64,000 nucleotides of DNA from Herbaspirillum sp. CF444 (GTDB lineage: Bacteria; Pseudomonadota; Gammaproteobacteria; Burkholderiales; Burkholderiaceae_D). The DNA lies in the NCBI RefSeq assembly GCF_000282135.1, contig NZ_AKJW01000077.1, positions 1 to 64,000 on the forward strand, in the 5' to 3' direction. The notes beneath the pieces were generated by a model. That model saw nothing but the letters and a program-made list of their open reading frames with translations. It made no database searches and had not been told where the DNA came from. Below, one piece after another: positions 37,002 to 47,915 of the stretch. The first letter of the stretch is position 1. The number at the start of each line of letters is the position of its first letter. The position numbers and the translations under genes were made by a program.

Positions 37002-39338
37002 ATGGTTGAAATCGAAATAGACGGCAAAAAAGTTGAAGTGCAAGAAGGCAGCATGGTTATGGATGCTGCCAACAAGGTCGGCACTTACATTCCTCATTTT
37101 TGCTATCACAAAAAATTATCCATTGCGGCCAACTGCCGCATGTGTCTGGTCGACGTAGAGAAGGCGCCGAAGCCGTTGCCGGCCTGCGCCACACCGGTGA
37201 CCGCCGGCATGATCGTCCGTACCGCCAGCGACAAGGCGGTCAAGGCGCAAAAAGGCGTCATGGAATTCCTGCTGATCAATCATCCGCTGGATTGCCCGAT
37301 CTGCGATCAGGGCGGCGAGTGTCAATTGCAGGATCTGGCCGTCGGTTACGGTGGCTCGGCTTCGCGTTACGAAGAAGAAAAGCGCGTCGTTCCTCCCAAG
37401 GACGTCGGCCCGCTGATCTCCATGAAGGAAATGAATCGTTGCATTCACTGCACACGCTGCGTGCGTTTCGGCCAGGAAGTCGCCGGCGTCATGGAACTGG
37501 GCATGCTGGGTCGCGGCGAGCACTCCGAAATCACCACATTCGTCGGCAAGACCGTCAACTCCGAACTGTCCGGCAACATGATCGACCTGTGCCCGGTCGG
37601 CGCACTGACATCGAAGCCGTTCCGCTATGCTGCGCGTACCTGGGAATTGTCGCGCCGCAAGTCGGTCAGCCCGCACGACAGCCTCGGTTCCAACCTGATC
37701 GTCCAGGTCAAGGGCGGCAAGGTCATGCGCGTCCTCCCGCTGGAAAACGAAGAAGTCAACGAATGCTGGATCTCCGACAAAGACCGTTTTGCCTACGAAG
37801 CGCTGGACAGCGAAGAGCGCCTGACCAAGCCTATGCTCAAGCAAGACGGCAAGTGGCAGGAAGTCGAATGGCAAGTCGCGCTGGAATACGTCGCGCACGG
37901 CCTGCGTAACATTCGTCACGAACACGGCGCCGGCGCCATCGCAGCATTGGGTACGCCGTACTCGACGCTGGAAGAACTGACATTGCTGCAAAAAGTCGTG
38001 CGCGGCATGGGGTCCGAAAACATCGATTTCCGCCTGCGTCAGTCCGACTTCGCGCTGGACCACCAGGTCAATCCGTGGCTGGGCATGTCGATCGTCGAAT
38101 TCTCGCAACTGAACCGCGCCTTCATCATCGGTTCGTTCCTGCGCAAGGATCATCCGCTGCTGACCGCGCGCCTGCGCCAGGCCGTCAAGAGCGGCGCCAA
38201 GGTCAGCATCCTGCATGCGACCGACGACGATCTGCTGATGCCGATCGCCAACAAGATCATCGCCGCGCCATCCGCATGGCTGTCCGCGCTGAGCGAAGTC
38301 GTTGCCGCCGTGGCGCAAGCCAAGGGCGTCGCCGCACCGGTCGGTTTCGAAGGCGTGCAGGCATCGCAAGCGGCCAAGCAAACAGCCGCCAGCCTGCTGT
38401 CCGGCGAATCCAAGGCAGTCTTGCTGGGCAACGCCGCCGCGCAACATCCGCAAGCATCGCAATTGCACGCCGCCGCACAATGGATCGCCGAGCAAACCGG
38501 AGCCAAGTTCGGCTATCTGACGGAAGGCGGCAACACAGTCGGCGGTTACCTGGCCAACGCGATCCCGGGCAAGGACGGCGCCAACGCGCTGCAAGCCTTT
38601 GCACAACCGCGCAAAGCCTATCTGTTGCTGAATGCAGAACCAGAACTCGACAGCCACGATCCGCAAGCCGCTGCAGCCGCGCTGAAGCAAGCCGAAATGG
38701 TCGTCGTCATGTCGGCATACAAGCACGGCGCGGATTACGCCGACGTCTTGCTGCCAATCGCGCCGTTCACCGAAACCTCCGGCACCTTCGTCAATGCCGA
38801 AGGCCGCGCGCAAAGCTTCAACGGCACCGTCAAGCCGCTGGGCGACGCCCGTCCGGCATGGAAGGTGTTGCGCGTGCTGGGCAACCTGCTGGGTCTGACA
38901 AACTTCGATTACGAAACATCGGAAGCTATCCGCAGCGAAGTCATCGGCGCCGAAACCAATCTGGCTGCACGCCTGAACAACGTTTCCAAGCTGAGCCTGC
39001 AAGCCGATGGCGGTACTAACGGTGCCGCCAACGGCGCGCTGGAACGCGTCGCCGACGTGCCTATCCACTTTGCCGACGCCATCGCACGCCGTTCGCCGGC
39101 GCTGCTGCAAACGCAAGACGGCCAAGCGCCGAAGGCATGGTTGTCCGCAGCCTTGTCGCAAAAGCTCGGCATCGCTGCAGGCGACCGCGTCAGCGTCAAG
39201 CAAGGGCAGGGCAGCGCGCTGCTGACTGCGGATATCGACAAGACATTGCCGGAAAACGTCGTACGTGTAGCGGCAGCCCATGCAAGCACAGCCAATCTGG
39301 GCAGCATGTTTGGCGCAATCGTTGTGGAGAAAGCGTAA
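37002..39338 (+). CDS. nuoG: NADH-quinone oxidoreductase subunit G
   Basis: The 778-residue subunit carries several clusters: [2Fe-2S] N1b ([16 protein letters not shown]), the His-coordinated N5 in [14 protein letters not shown], and N4 in [13 protein letters not shown] with CPVGALT. The C-terminal two thirds is the molybdopterin-oxidoreductase-like domain. After the N4 region the sequence reads [15 protein letters not shown], without the CxxCxxxC motif of cluster N7, so the N7 cluster found in E. coli appears absent. The stop overlaps the nuoH start by 1 base. Confidence 0.96.
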   Translation: MVEIEIDGKKVEVQEGSMVMDAANKVGTYIPHFCYHKKLSIAANCRMCLVDVEKAPKPLPACATPVTAGMIVRTASDKAVKAQKGVMEFLLINHPLDCPICDQGGECQLQDLAVGYGGSASRYEEEKRVVPPKDVGPLISMKEMNRCIHCTRCVRFGQEVAGVMELGMLGRGEHSEITTFVGKTVNSELSGNMIDLCPVGALTSKPFRYAARTWELSRRKSVSPHDSLGSNLIVQVKGGKVMRVLPLENEEVNECWISDKDRFAYEALDSEERLTKPMLKQDGKWQEVEWQVALEYVAHGLRNIRHEHGAGAIAALGTPYSTLEELTLLQKVVRGMGSENIDFRLRQSDFALDHQVNPWLGMSIVEFSQLNRAFIIGSFLRKDHPLLTARLRQAVKSGAKVSILHATDDDLLMPIANKIIAAPSAWLSALSEVVAAVAQAKGVAAPVGFEGVQASQAAKQTAASLLSGESKAVLLGNAAAQHPQASQLHAAAQWIAEQTGAKFGYLTEGGNTVGGYLANAIPGKDGANALQAFAQPRKAYLLLNAEPELDSHDPQAAAAALKQAEMVVVMSAYKHGADYADVLLPIAPFTETSGTFVNAEGRAQSFNGTVKPLGDARPAWKVLRVLGNLLGLTNFDYETSEAIRSEVIGAETNLAARLNNVSKLSLQADGGTNGAANGALERVADVPIHFADAIARRSPALLQTQDGQAPKAWLSAALSQKLGIAAGDRVSVKQGQGSALLTADIDKTLPENVVRVAAAHASTANLGSMFGAIVVEKA

Positions 39339-40417
39339 TGGATCAACTGATTGCCAATATCAATGCAGTTGGCCCCAATTATCTGGGGACGGCATGGCCG
39401 TATGTGTGGACCTTCGTCTGGAGCTTGCTCAAGATTCTGGTGGTGATGGTTCCACTGCTGCTGTGCGTGGCTTACCTGACTTACTGGGAGCGCAAGCTGA
39501 TCGGCTGGATGCACGTCCGCCTGGGCCCCAACCGCGTCGGCCCGGCCGGCTTGCTGCAACCGATCGCCGACGCCCTCAAGCTGATCTTCAAGGAAGTCAC
39601 GACGCCGTCGCGCGCCAACAAGGTGCTGTTCTTCATCGCGCCGATCATGACGATCATGCCGGCGCTGGCCGCATGGGCGGTGATTCCGTTCGGACCTGAA
39701 GCGGTAATTGCAAACGTGAACGCCGGCCTGTTGTTCGTCATGGCGATCACGTCGATGGAAGTCTACGGCGTCATCATCGCCGGCTGGGCGTCCAACTCGA
39801 AGTACGCTTTCCTCGGCGCGATGCGCGCATCGGCGCAGATGGTGTCCTACGAAATTTCGATGGGTTTCTGCCTGGTCGTGGTGCTGATGGTTTCCGGCAG
39901 CCTGAACCTGATCGATATCGTCACCAGCCAGAGCAAGGGCTTTTTCGCCGATCACGGTCTGAGCTTCCTGTCGTGGAACTGGCTGTCGCTGCTGCCGATT
40001 TTCGTGATCTACGTGATCTCGGGCATCGCTGAAACCAATCGCCATCCGTTCGACGTGGTCGAAGGCGAATCGGAAATCGTTGCGGGCCACATGATCGAAT
40101 ACTCGGGCATGTCGTTCGCCATGTTCTTCCTGGCCGAATATGCCAACATGATCCTGATCTCGATCCTGGCATCGCTGCTGTTCCTGGGCGGCTGGGCATC
40201 GCCGGTTCATATCCTGGACTTCATCCCGGGCTGGATCTGGCTCGGCATCAAGACCTTCCTGGTGGTGTCGTTGTTCGTGTGGGTGCGTGCATCGTTCCCG
40301 CGCTACCGCTATGACCAGATCATGCGTCTGGGCTGGAAAGTATTCATTCCACTGACTCTGGTGTATCTGGTCATCGTTGCGACCTGGATGCAGACCCCGT
40401 GGAACATATGGAAGTAG
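39338..40417 (+). CDS. nuoH: NADH-quinone oxidoreductase subunit H
   Basis: The 359-residue membrane subunit links the hydrophilic arm to the proton-pumping arm. About eight membrane helices are seen, with [29 protein letters not shown] split over residues 47-75 and [19 protein letters not shown] as the E-channel loop near the quinone cavity. ATG 39338 lies within the nuoG stop. Confidence 0.97.
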   Translation: MDQLIANINAVGPNYLGTAWPYVWTFVWSLLKILVVMVPLLLCVAYLTYWERKLIGWMHVRLGPNRVGPAGLLQPIADALKLIFKEVTTPSRANKVLFFIAPIMTIMPALAAWAVIPFGPEAVIANVNAGLLFVMAITSMEVYGVIIAGWASNSKYAFLGAMRASAQMVSYEISMGFCLVVVLMVSGSLNLIDIVTSQSKGFFADHGLSFLSWNWLSLLPIFVIYVISGIAETNRHPFDVVEGESEIVAGHMIEYSGMSFAMFFLAEYANMILISILASLLFLGGWASPVHILDFIPGWIWLGIKTFLVVSLFVWVRASFPRYRYDQIMRLGWKVFIPLTLVYLVIVATWMQTPWNIWK

Positions 40418-40465
40418 ATTTGAAAATGAGTTCGGAAGTAATGGATAAAGGCTGAGGTGAGAAGC

Positions 40466-40954
40466 ATGGAAGCTATTAAGGATTTTTTCGGCAGCCTGAT
40501 GCTGACGGAGCTGTTCAAGGGCCTGGCCCTGACGGGCCGTTATCTGTTTGCGCGCAAGATCACGATTCAATTCCCGGAAGAGAAGACGCCGCAGTCGCCG
40601 CGTTTCCGCGGCCTGCACGCGCTGCGTCGCTATCCGAACGGTGAAGAGCGCTGCATCGCTTGCAAACTGTGCGAAGCGGTTTGCCCGGCCATGGCGATCA
40701 CGATCGAATCGGAACAGCGTGACGACGGTTCGCGCCGCACCACGCGTTACGACATCGATCTGACCAAGTGCATTTTCTGCGGTTTCTGCGAAGAATCGTG
40801 CCCGGTCGACTCCATCGTCGAAACGCATATTCTCGAATACCACGGCGAAAAGCGCGGCGACCTGTACTACACCAAGGAAATGCTGCTGGCCGTCGGTGAT
40901 CGTTACGAAAATGAAATTGCCGCCGCGCGTACGGCAGATGCCGCATATCGTTAA
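40466..40954 (+). CDS. nuoI: NADH-quinone oxidoreductase subunit I
   Basis: The 162-residue ferredoxin-like subunit binds two [4Fe-4S] clusters (N6a, N6b) through [12 protein letters not shown] and [20 protein letters not shown] precedes ATG 40466. It follows nuoH by 48 bases. Confidence 0.97.
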   Translation: MEAIKDFFGSLMLTELFKGLALTGRYLFARKITIQFPEEKTPQSPRFRGLHALRRYPNGEERCIACKLCEAVCPAMAITIESEQRDDGSRRTTRYDIDLTKCIFCGFCEESCPVDSIVETHILEYHGEKRGDLYYTKEMLLAVGDRYENEIAAARTADAAYR

Positions 40955-41044
40955 TTGAGTTCGGGACGGCATGCCGGGCTTGTTAGTTTGCCGCATGTCG
41001 CCGAGATGATCGAGTCTGATGCTGAGTCCGATGCTTGTTGGGTA

Positions 41045-41064
41045 GCTTGATCGATGGATCAAGC
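41045..41064 (+). repeat. Intercistronic hairpin, nuoI-nuoJ gap
   Basis: A perfect 8-bp inverted repeat GCTTGATC/GATCAAGC with the tetraloop GATG lies in a 153-base gap without a T-run. Confidence 0.5.
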
Positions 41065-41107
41065 GATCGAATGATCTGATGCTGGTTTAGCCAACTTTTG
41101 GTTGATT

Positions 41108-41761
41108 ATGGAATTTAAAACTGTCTTGTTCTATGCGTTTTCAGCGGTCCTCGTGCTCGCTGCCCTACGCGTCATTACGGCCCGCAATCCGGTGCATGCG
41201 GCCCTGTTTCTCGTGTTGGCCTTCTTCTCGGCGGCCGGCATCTGGATGTTGCTGAAGGCGGAGTTCCTCGCCATCGTGCTGGTGCTGGTATATGTCGGGG
41301 CGGTGATGGTGCTGTTCCTGTTCGTGGTGATGATGCTCGATATCAATCTCGACAAGATGCGAGAGGGTTTTTGGGGATACTTTCCGCTGGCGGCAACCAT
41401 CGGCGTGGTCATCGTGCTGGAAATGGCCGCGGTCCTGCTGCGCAGCTTCTGGGCGCCTGAAGCGCAAGTGCCGGCTGCATCCAATACCATCGGCACCACC
41501 AAGGCGCTGGGCATGCAGATCTACACTGAATATGTCTACGCATTTGAAGTCGCTGCCGTCATCCTGCTGGTCGCCATCGTCGCCGCCGTGGCGCTGACGC
41601 TGCGTCGCCGCAAGGACAGCAAATACTTCTCGCCGGCCGCAGCCGTCAAGGTCAAGAGCACTGATCGCGTGCGCCTGGTCAAGATGAAGGCCGAATCCAC
41701 CCGTAACAACGGCAACACCGGCGGCGATGCTCAGGCATCCGGCGCGGAACAACAATCTTAA
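41108..41761 (+). CDS. nuoJ: NADH-quinone oxidoreductase subunit J
   Basis: The 217-residue membrane subunit has five hydrophobic segments and the hallmark [20 protein letters not shown], containing the flexible helix implicated in coupling. The tail after residue 170 is hydrophilic and variable. ATG 41108 is preferred to the in-frame TTG at 41102. Confidence 0.95.
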   Translation: MEFKTVLFYAFSAVLVLAALRVITARNPVHAALFLVLAFFSAAGIWMLLKAEFLAIVLVLVYVGAVMVLFLFVVMMLDINLDKMREGFWGYFPLAATIGVVIVLEMAAVLLRSFWAPEAQVPAASNTIGTTKALGMQIYTEYVYAFEVAAVILLVAIVAAVALTLRRRKDSKYFSPAAAVKVKSTDRVRLVKMKAESTRNNGNTGGDAQASGAEQQS

Positions 41762-41775
41762 GGAGCGGCGCAATC

Positions 41776-42084
41776 ATGACTCTCTCGCTCTCGCATTACC
41801 TGATCCTCGGCGCGATCCTGTTCGCGATCTCGATCGTCGGCATTTTCCTCAACCGCAAGAACGTCATCGTGTTGCTCATGGCAATCGAACTGATGTTGCT
41901 GGCGGTGAATATGAACTTCATTGCTTTCTCGCATTACCTCGGCGATGCGGCCGGACAGGTCTTCGTGTTCTTCATCCTGACGGTCGCCGCTGCGGAGTCC
42001 GCAATCGGTCTGGCCATCCTGGTGGTGCTGTTCCGCAATCTGGACACCATCAACGTGGAAGATCTGGATACGCTCAAGGGATAA
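41776..42084 (+). CDS. nuoK: NADH-quinone oxidoreductase subunit K
   Basis: The 102-residue subunit has three membrane helices with conserved Glu residues in [17 protein letters not shown] and [14 protein letters not shown], part of the proton pathway. AAGGAG lies upstream of ATG 41776. Confidence 0.97.
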   Translation: MTLSLSHYLILGAILFAISIVGIFLNRKNVIVLLMAIELMLLAVNMNFIAFSHYLGDAAGQVFVFFILTVAAAESAIGLAILVVLFRNLDTINVEDLDTLKG

Positions 42085-42162
42085 GCAGCCTGGTTGAGCT
42101 TGGTTGAGTAGCGGTGCATTCGCAGTGCACGTGGATTGAATGTAAATTTCATTTAAAGATGG

Positions 42163-42200
42163 GCGTTCTCCGAGAGTCCTCGTGATTCGAAGAGAACCCA
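42163..42200 (+). repeat. Intercistronic inverted repeats, nuoK-nuoL gap
   Basis: GTTCTC at about 42165 pairs with GAGAAC near 42193, with a smaller CGAG/CTCG hairpin nested inside, in a 135-base gap. A GTGCA/TGCAC pair occurs 50 bases earlier. Confidence 0.4.
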
Positions 42201-42219
42201 AATAGCGATAAGGTTCATC

Positions 42220-44319
42220 ATGGCGGGGCAACTTAACCCACATCTTCTTTTAGCCGTACCACTGGCGCCGTTGGCAGGTTCTGCAATTGCAGGCCTGCTC
42301 GGTACGAAATTCTTCGGCAACGTAGTCGGCCGCAAGGTATCGCACACGGCGACCATACTCGGCGTACTGATTGCATTGATCATTTCCGTCCAGACCTTGC
42401 TGGCGGTGGTCGACGGCGCGACCTACAACGGTACGTTGTACACCTGGATGACGGTTGCCGGCCTGAAGCTGGAAGTGGGCTTTCTGATCGACAGCCTGAC
42501 GGCGATGATGATGTGCGTGGTGACCTTCGTGTCCCTGATGGTGCACGTCTACACCATCGGCTACATGAAAGACGACGACGGCTACAACCGCTTCTTCTCG
42601 TACATCTCGCTGTTCACGTTCTCGATGCTGATGCTCGTCATGAGCAACAACTTCCTGCAATTGTTCTTCGGCTGGGAAGCCGTGGGTCTGGTCTCCTACC
42701 TGCTGATCGGTTTCTGGTACACCCGTCCGACCGCGATCAAGGCCAACATGAAGGCCTTCCTGGTCAACCGCGTCGGCGACTTCGGCTTCATCCTCGGCAT
42801 CGGCCTGCTGCTGGCCTATGCCGGTTCCATGAATTACGGCGAAGTGTTCGCCAAGCGCGGCGAGCTGGCCCAACTGACCTTGCCCGGCACCGACTGGATG
42901 CTGCTGACCGTGGCATGTATCTGCCTGTTCGTCGGCGCGATGGGTAAGTCGGCGCAATTCCCGCTGCACGTCTGGCTGCCGGACTCGATGGAAGGCCCGA
43001 CCCCGATTTCCGCGCTGATTCACGCGGCGACGATGGTCACCGCCGGCATCTTCATGGTGTCGCGCATGTCGCCGCTGTTCGAGTTGTCCGATACGGCCTT
43101 GTCCGTGATCCTGGTGATCGGTGCGATTACCGCGCTGTTCATGGGTTTCCTCGGCACGATGCAAACCGACATCAAGCGCGTGGTGGCGTATTCGACGCTG
43201 TCGCAGCTGGGTTACATGACTGTCGCGCTGGGCGCCTCGGCCTATTCGGTCGCGGTGTTCCACCTGATGACGCACGCGTTCTTCAAGGCCTTGCTGTTCC
43301 TCGGCGCGGGTTCGGTCATCATTGGCATGCACCATGATCAGGACATGCGCAACATGGGCGGCCTGCGCAAGCACATGCCGATCACCTGGATCACGTCGCT
43401 GCTCGGTTCGCTGGCGCTGATCGGTACGCCGTTCTTCTCCGGTTTCTACTCGAAGGACAGCATCATTGAGGCCGCCGCCGCGTCGCATCTGCCAGGTTCC
43501 GGTTTTGCCTACTTTGCCGTGCTGGCCAGCGTGTTCGTGACGGCGTTCTACTCCTTCCGCATGTACTTCATGGTGTTCCACGGTGAAGAGCGTTTCGGCA
43601 AGGAACATGGTCATGACGATCACCATGCGCCGGTTGCCGCACACGCTGCGCATGAGGATCATGCACACGACGCGCACGGTCATGACGACCACGCTCATGA
43701 CGACCATGAGCACCACGGTCTGGCCCCGGGGCAGAAGCCGCACGAGTCGCCGCTGGTGGTGACGCTGCCGCTGATCCTGCTGGCGATTCCCTCGGTCATC
43801 ATCGGTTTCCTGGCGATCTCGCCGATGATCTTCGGCGATTTCTTCAAGAACGTGATTTTCATTGGCGAAAACCACAAGGCGCTCGAAGAGCTGGCCGAGG
43901 AATACCACGGCCCTGTCGCGATGGCGGTGCACTCGCTGACATCGGCGCCGTTGTGGCTGGCGATTGCAGGCGTCGTCGTGGCGTACTACTTCTACATGGT
44001 CAACCCGCGCGTTCCGGCCTGGTTCAAGGAAAAGTTCAGCGTGATCTACACCATCCTGGACAACAAGTACTACATGGACAAGTTCAACGAGGTCGTGTTT
44101 GCCGGCGGCGCACGCCTGCTGGGCACCGGCCTGTGGACTGTCGGCGACAAGGGCCTGATCGACGGCCTGGTCGTCAACGGCAGCGCCAAGGTAGTCAACT
44201 GGTTCTCGAAAGTCACGCGCCTGTGGCAATCCGGTTACATCTACCATTACGCTTTCGTGATGATTATCGGGGTGCTGGGTTTCCTGGTTTGGTTCATGCC
44301 GTTTCCGTTTGCCAAATAA
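42220..44319 (+). CDS. nuoL: NADH-quinone oxidoreductase subunit L
   Basis: The 699-residue antiporter-like subunit has about 14-16 membrane helices, the piston-type C-terminal extension, and conserved stretches GWEAVGLVSYLLIGFWY, GAMGKSAQFPLHVWLPDSMEGPTP (split) and HLMTHAFFKALLFLGAGS with the key Lys and His residues. An unusual His-rich loop (about 462-500) holds 15 His in about 40 residues. Otherwise it is complete and typical. Confidence 0.97.
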   Translation: MAGQLNPHLLLAVPLAPLAGSAIAGLLGTKFFGNVVGRKVSHTATILGVLIALIISVQTLLAVVDGATYNGTLYTWMTVAGLKLEVGFLIDSLTAMMMCVVTFVSLMVHVYTIGYMKDDDGYNRFFSYISLFTFSMLMLVMSNNFLQLFFGWEAVGLVSYLLIGFWYTRPTAIKANMKAFLVNRVGDFGFILGIGLLLAYAGSMNYGEVFAKRGELAQLTLPGTDWMLLTVACICLFVGAMGKSAQFPLHVWLPDSMEGPTPISALIHAATMVTAGIFMVSRMSPLFELSDTALSVILVIGAITALFMGFLGTMQTDIKRVVAYSTLSQLGYMTVALGASAYSVAVFHLMTHAFFKALLFLGAGSVIIGMHHDQDMRNMGGLRKHMPITWITSLLGSLALIGTPFFSGFYSKDSIIEAAAASHLPGSGFAYFAVLASVFVTAFYSFRMYFMVFHGEERFGKEHGHDDHHAPVAAHAAHEDHAHDAHGHDDHAHDDHEHHGLAPGQKPHESPLVVTLPLILLAIPSVIIGFLAISPMIFGDFFKNVIFIGENHKALEELAEEYHGPVAMAVHSLTSAPLWLAIAGVVVAYYFYMVNPRVPAWFKEKFSVIYTILDNKYYMDKFNEVVFAGGARLLGTGLWTVGDKGLIDGLVVNGSAKVVNWFSKVTRLWQSGYIYHYAFVMIIGVLGFLVWFMPFPFAK

Positions 44320-44343
44320 GTTGGCGTAAAGTTAAAAACAACC

Positions 44344-45834
44344 ATGATGCAGTCAACTTTTCCTCTCCTTAGCCTTGCGATCTGGTGTCCGGTCGCGTTT
44401 GGCGTGCTCGTCCTGGCAGTGGGCCGCGACGAAAATCCATCCATCGCGCGCTGGCTGTCGCTGCTCGGCGCCGTCGTCAGCCTGCTGGTCACGATTCCGC
44501 TGGTCATGCATTTCGATGCAGCCGCGCACGGTTACCAGTTCGTCGAGAAGACGCCTTGGATCGATCGCTTCAACATCAGCTATTTCCTCGGCATCGACGG
44601 CCTGTCGCTGTGGTTCATTCCGCTGACCGCCTTCATCACGGTCATCGTGGTGCTGGCCGGCTGGGAAGTGATCCAGAAGCGCGTGGCGCAATACATGGGC
44701 GCTTTCCTGATCCTGTCCGGCCTGATGATCGGCGTGTTCTCGGCGCTGGACGGCATGCTGTTCTACGTGTTCTTCGAAGCGACCCTGATCCCGATGTTCA
44801 TCATCGTCGGCGTGTGGGGCGGCGCCAACCGCGTGTATGCGGCGTTCAAGTTCTTCCTGTACACCTTGCTCGGCTCGTTGCTGATGCTGATCGCGCTGAT
44901 CTATCTGTACATCGTCTCCGGCGGCAGCTTTGAAATACCGACATGGCATCAACTGCCGCTGTCGATGATCGAGCAAAAACTGTTGTTCTTCGCATTCCTG
45001 ATGGCGTTCGCGGTCAAGGTGCCGATGTGGCCGGTGCATACCTGGTTGCCGGACGCCCACGTGGAAGCGCCTACCGGCGGCTCCATCGTGCTGGCGGCCA
45101 TCATGCTGAAGCTCGGCGCCTACGGTTTCCTGCGTTTCTCGCTGCCGATCGCTCCTGACGCCAGCCACGCGCTGTCCGGTTTCATGATCACCTTGTCGCT
45201 GGTCGCGGTGATCTACATCGGCCTGGTCGCGCTGGTGCAGCAGGATATGAAGAAACTGGTGGCGTACTCGTCGATTGCGCACATGGGCTTCGTCACGCTG
45301 GGTTTCTTCATGTTCAACGACATGGCGGTGCAGGGCGGTATCGCACAGATGATTTCCCACGGCTTCGTGTCGGGCGCGATGTTTATGTCCATCGGCGTGC
45401 TGTACGACCGCATGCATACCCGCGAAATCGCGCAGTACGGCGGTGTGGTCAACAAGATGCCGCGCTTTGCCGCTTTCTTCATCCTGTTCTCGCTGGCCAA
45501 CTGCGGTCTGCCTGCGACCTCCGGCTTCGTCGGCGAATTCATGGTGATCCTGGGCGCCGTCAAGTTCAACTTCTGGATCGGCCTGTTGTCGGCGACCGCG
45601 CTGATTCTGGGTGCTGCTTATTCGTTGTGGCTGACCAAGCGCGTGATCTTCGGCGCGGTGACCAATCATCATGTTGAAGAACTGACCGACGTCAACAAGC
45701 GCGAATTCTTCATCCTCGGCTTGCTGGCAATCGCAGTATTGGTGATGGGTCTGTACCCTGCGCCGGTGACCGACACGATGCAGACTTCGGTGTCGGACCT
45801 GCTCAAGCACGTGGCGGTATCCAAGATTAATTAA
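44344..45834 (+). CDS. nuoM: NADH-quinone oxidoreductase subunit M
   Basis: The 496-residue antiporter-like proton-pumping subunit shows FFEATLIPMFIIVGVWGG, AFAVKVPMWPVHTWLPDAHVEAPT (with the key Lys, split in two), and MISHGFVSGAMFMSIGVLYDR. About 14 membrane helices. It starts 24 bases after nuoL. Confidence 0.97.
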   Translation: MMQSTFPLLSLAIWCPVAFGVLVLAVGRDENPSIARWLSLLGAVVSLLVTIPLVMHFDAAAHGYQFVEKTPWIDRFNISYFLGIDGLSLWFIPLTAFITVIVVLAGWEVIQKRVAQYMGAFLILSGLMIGVFSALDGMLFYVFFEATLIPMFIIVGVWGGANRVYAAFKFFLYTLLGSLLMLIALIYLYIVSGGSFEIPTWHQLPLSMIEQKLLFFAFLMAFAVKVPMWPVHTWLPDAHVEAPTGGSIVLAAIMLKLGAYGFLRFSLPIAPDASHALSGFMITLSLVAVIYIGLVALVQQDMKKLVAYSSIAHMGFVTLGFFMFNDMAVQGGIAQMISHGFVSGAMFMSIGVLYDRMHTREIAQYGGVVNKMPRFAAFFILFSLANCGLPATSGFVGEFMVILGAVKFNFWIGLLSATALILGAAYSLWLTKRVIFGAVTNHHVEELTDVNKREFFILGLLAIAVLVMGLYPAPVTDTMQTSVSDLLKHVAVSKIN

Positions 45835-45840
45835 GCAAGA

Positions 45841-45875
45841 AGTGTCGGCATAGCCAGCATTGCTATGCCGACACT
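45841..45875 (+). repeat. Strong intercistronic hairpin, nuoM-nuoN gap
   Basis: A perfect 14-bp inverted repeat AGTGTCGGCATAGC/GCTATGCCGACACT with a 7-base loop begins 6 bases after nuoM. No T-run follows, so it is more likely an RNA-stabilising or processing element than a full terminator. Confidence 0.65.
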
Positions 45876-45985
45876 GGCAATTCGGTACGACGTTTCGATA
45901 CAAGCCGGTCACATGTTTCTCACGGCTGAAAACGGCGGCAACGGTAAGCGGACAAAATACGCGGACGAAAATAAGCGGTAACTAA

Positions 45986-47497
45986 ATGAACAACATGAAT
46001 CTGATCCCTGTCTATCCGGAAATATTTCTGCTGATTGCGACTTCCGCAATTCTGCTGATCGATATGTTTTTGCCGGATGCAAAACGCGTCATCACCTACC
46101 TGCTGTCCTTGCTGGCGCTGGTGGTCTGCGCAGTGTTGACCTTCACCAACTACGCCAGCGGCGAGACGGTCTACACCTTCAGCAACATGTTCGTTTCGGA
46201 CCCCTTGTCCAGCCTGCTGAAACTGTTCTCCTACCTCGCCATCGGCCTGACGCTGATCTACGCCCGTCAATACAACAGCGACCGCGCCATCGTCGGCGGC
46301 GGTCATCTGGGTGGCGAGTTCTACGCACTGGCGCTGTTCTCCCTGCTGGGTCAGATGGTCATGATCTCCGGCAACAGCTTCCTCTCGATCTACCTCGGCC
46401 TGGAACTGATGTCGCTGTCGCTGTATGCGCTGGTTGCCCTGCGCCGCGACAATGTCGGTTCGACCGAAGCCGCGATGAAGTATTTCATCCTCGGCGCGCT
46501 GGCTTCCGGTTTCCTGCTCTACGGTATCTCGATGCTGTACGGCGCGACCGGTTCGCTGGAACTGAACGACGTCTTCCGCGCCATCGTGTCCGGTACCGTT
46601 GACCGCAACGTGCTGGTCTTCGGCATCGTCTTCGTGGTCGCCGGTCTGGCGTTCAAACTGGGGGCAGTGCCATTCCACATGTGGGTGCCGGACGTCTACC
46701 ACGGCGCACCGACGCCGATGACGCTGCTGATCGGCGGCGCGCCGAAGCTGGCTGCGTTCGCCATGGTGTTCCGCCTGCTGGTCGAAGGCCTGTTGCCGTT
46801 GGCAATCGACTGGCAACAAATGCTGATGGTGCTGGCGGTGTTGTCGATCATCATCGGTAACGTGACGGCGATCGCGCAGACCAACATCAAGCGCATGCTG
46901 GCTTACTCGACCATTTCGCACATGGGTTTCATGTTGCTCGGCATGATGTCGGGCGTGGTCGACGGCAACCTGTTCCAGGCCGTCAACGCCTACAGCTCGT
47001 CGCTGTTCTACGCCATCACTTACGTGTTGACCACGCTGGGCACTTTCGGCGTGATCCTGCTGATGGCGCGTTCCGGTTTCGAAGCCGACACGCTGGACGA
47101 CTTCAAGGGCCTGAATCAACGCAGCCCATGGTTTGCCGCGATCATGCTGATCCTGATGTTCTCGCTGGCGGGTATTCCCCCAATGGTCGGCTTCTACGCC
47201 AAGCTGTCGGTGCTGCAAGCGGTGCTGGGCACCGGTCAGATCTGGCTGGCGGTGCTGGCAGTCGTGTTCTCGCTGGTGGGCGCGTTCTACTACCTGCGCG
47301 TCATCAAGAACATGTACTTCGACGAGCCTGCCGACAGCGGCAAGATCACGGCAAGCTTCGACGTGCGCATCGCCTTGAGCCTGAACGGCCTGGCCGCGCT
47401 GGTCATCGGTCTGTGGCCCGGTCATCTGATGGATGCGTGCACCAGCGCCATCGTCACGACGCTGGCGACATTCCTGAGCAAAGTCATCGCAGCCTGA
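45986..47497 (+). CDS. nuoN: NADH-quinone oxidoreductase subunit N
   Basis: The 503-residue antiporter-like subunit has about 14 membrane helices and typical motifs: [56 protein letters not shown] with the pumping Lys, and [16 protein letters not shown]. It completes a full nuoA-N set. Confidence 0.97.
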   Translation: MNNMNLIPVYPEIFLLIATSAILLIDMFLPDAKRVITYLLSLLALVVCAVLTFTNYASGETVYTFSNMFVSDPLSSLLKLFSYLAIGLTLIYARQYNSDRAIVGGGHLGGEFYALALFSLLGQMVMISGNSFLSIYLGLELMSLSLYALVALRRDNVGSTEAAMKYFILGALASGFLLYGISMLYGATGSLELNDVFRAIVSGTVDRNVLVFGIVFVVAGLAFKLGAVPFHMWVPDVYHGAPTPMTLLIGGAPKLAAFAMVFRLLVEGLLPLAIDWQQMLMVLAVLSIIIGNVTAIAQTNIKRMLAYSTISHMGFMLLGMMSGVVDGNLFQAVNAYSSSLFYAITYVLTTLGTFGVILLMARSGFEADTLDDFKGLNQRSPWFAAIMLILMFSLAGIPPMVGFYAKLSVLQAVLGTGQIWLAVLAVVFSLVGAFYYLRVIKNMYFDEPADSGKITASFDVRIALSLNGLAALVIGLWPGHLMDACTSAIVTTLATFLSKVIAA

Positions 47498-47509
47498 GCG
47501 AAGCCACCG

Positions 47510-47824
47510 GTGAACGTATCCTTACTGAGCTGGTGCGTCATCCTGTTGGCGGTCCTGGCCGCCAACCTGCCTTTCTTTAATCAGCAGTTGTTCGCGCTGA
47601 TTCCCCTGAGCAAGTCCGCCGCATACCGCAAGCCGGTATGGGTGCGACTGCTTGAACTCATCGTGCTGTACTTCATCGTCGGCGGCATTGCCCGTTTCTT
47701 CGAAGCGAACATCGGCAATGCTTTTGCGCAGGGCTGGGAATTTTATGCCGTCACCGGCTGTCTGTTTCTGGTGCTGGCGTATCCTGGCTACGTAGTGCGC
47801 TACCTGCGCAAGAGTCACGCCTAA
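47510..47824 (+). CDS. DUF2818 membrane protein
   Basis: The 104-residue protein has three hydrophobic segments (about 3-23, 45-65, 78-98) and matches DUF2818, a family restricted to betaproteobacteria and found after nuoN. The start is GTG at 47510, 12 bases after the nuoN stop, so it belongs to the nuo transcript. This linkage suggests an assembly factor or accessory subunit of complex I, but no function is established to my knowledge. Confidence 0.8.
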   Translation: MNVSLLSWCVILLAVLAANLPFFNQQLFALIPLSKSAAYRKPVWVRLLELIVLYFIVGGIARFFEANIGNAFAQGWEFYAVTGCLFLVLAYPGYVVRYLRKSHA

Positions 47825-47915
47825 CCAGTTCTTGAAGCGATGCTGAAACGCCTGCGGTGCGCTGTGTGCAGGCATTTCGGTTCTTTCATTCATCTTCACT
47901 GCATACCGGTCCCGC

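Noticed and set aside
37116-39281. 721-codon minus-strand frame opposite nuoG
   Set aside because: Shadow frame; nuoG is complete with all iron-sulfur motifs.
43604-43719. His-rich coding stretch considered as a simple-sequence insertion or frameshift
   Set aside because: The frame is intact and the flanking sequence is normal NuoL; it is a real protein loop, reported as a finding instead.
42250-44247. 665-codon minus-strand frame opposite nuoL
   Set aside because: Shadow frame of a hydrophobic membrane protein gene; composition is His/Arg/Asp-rich without domains.
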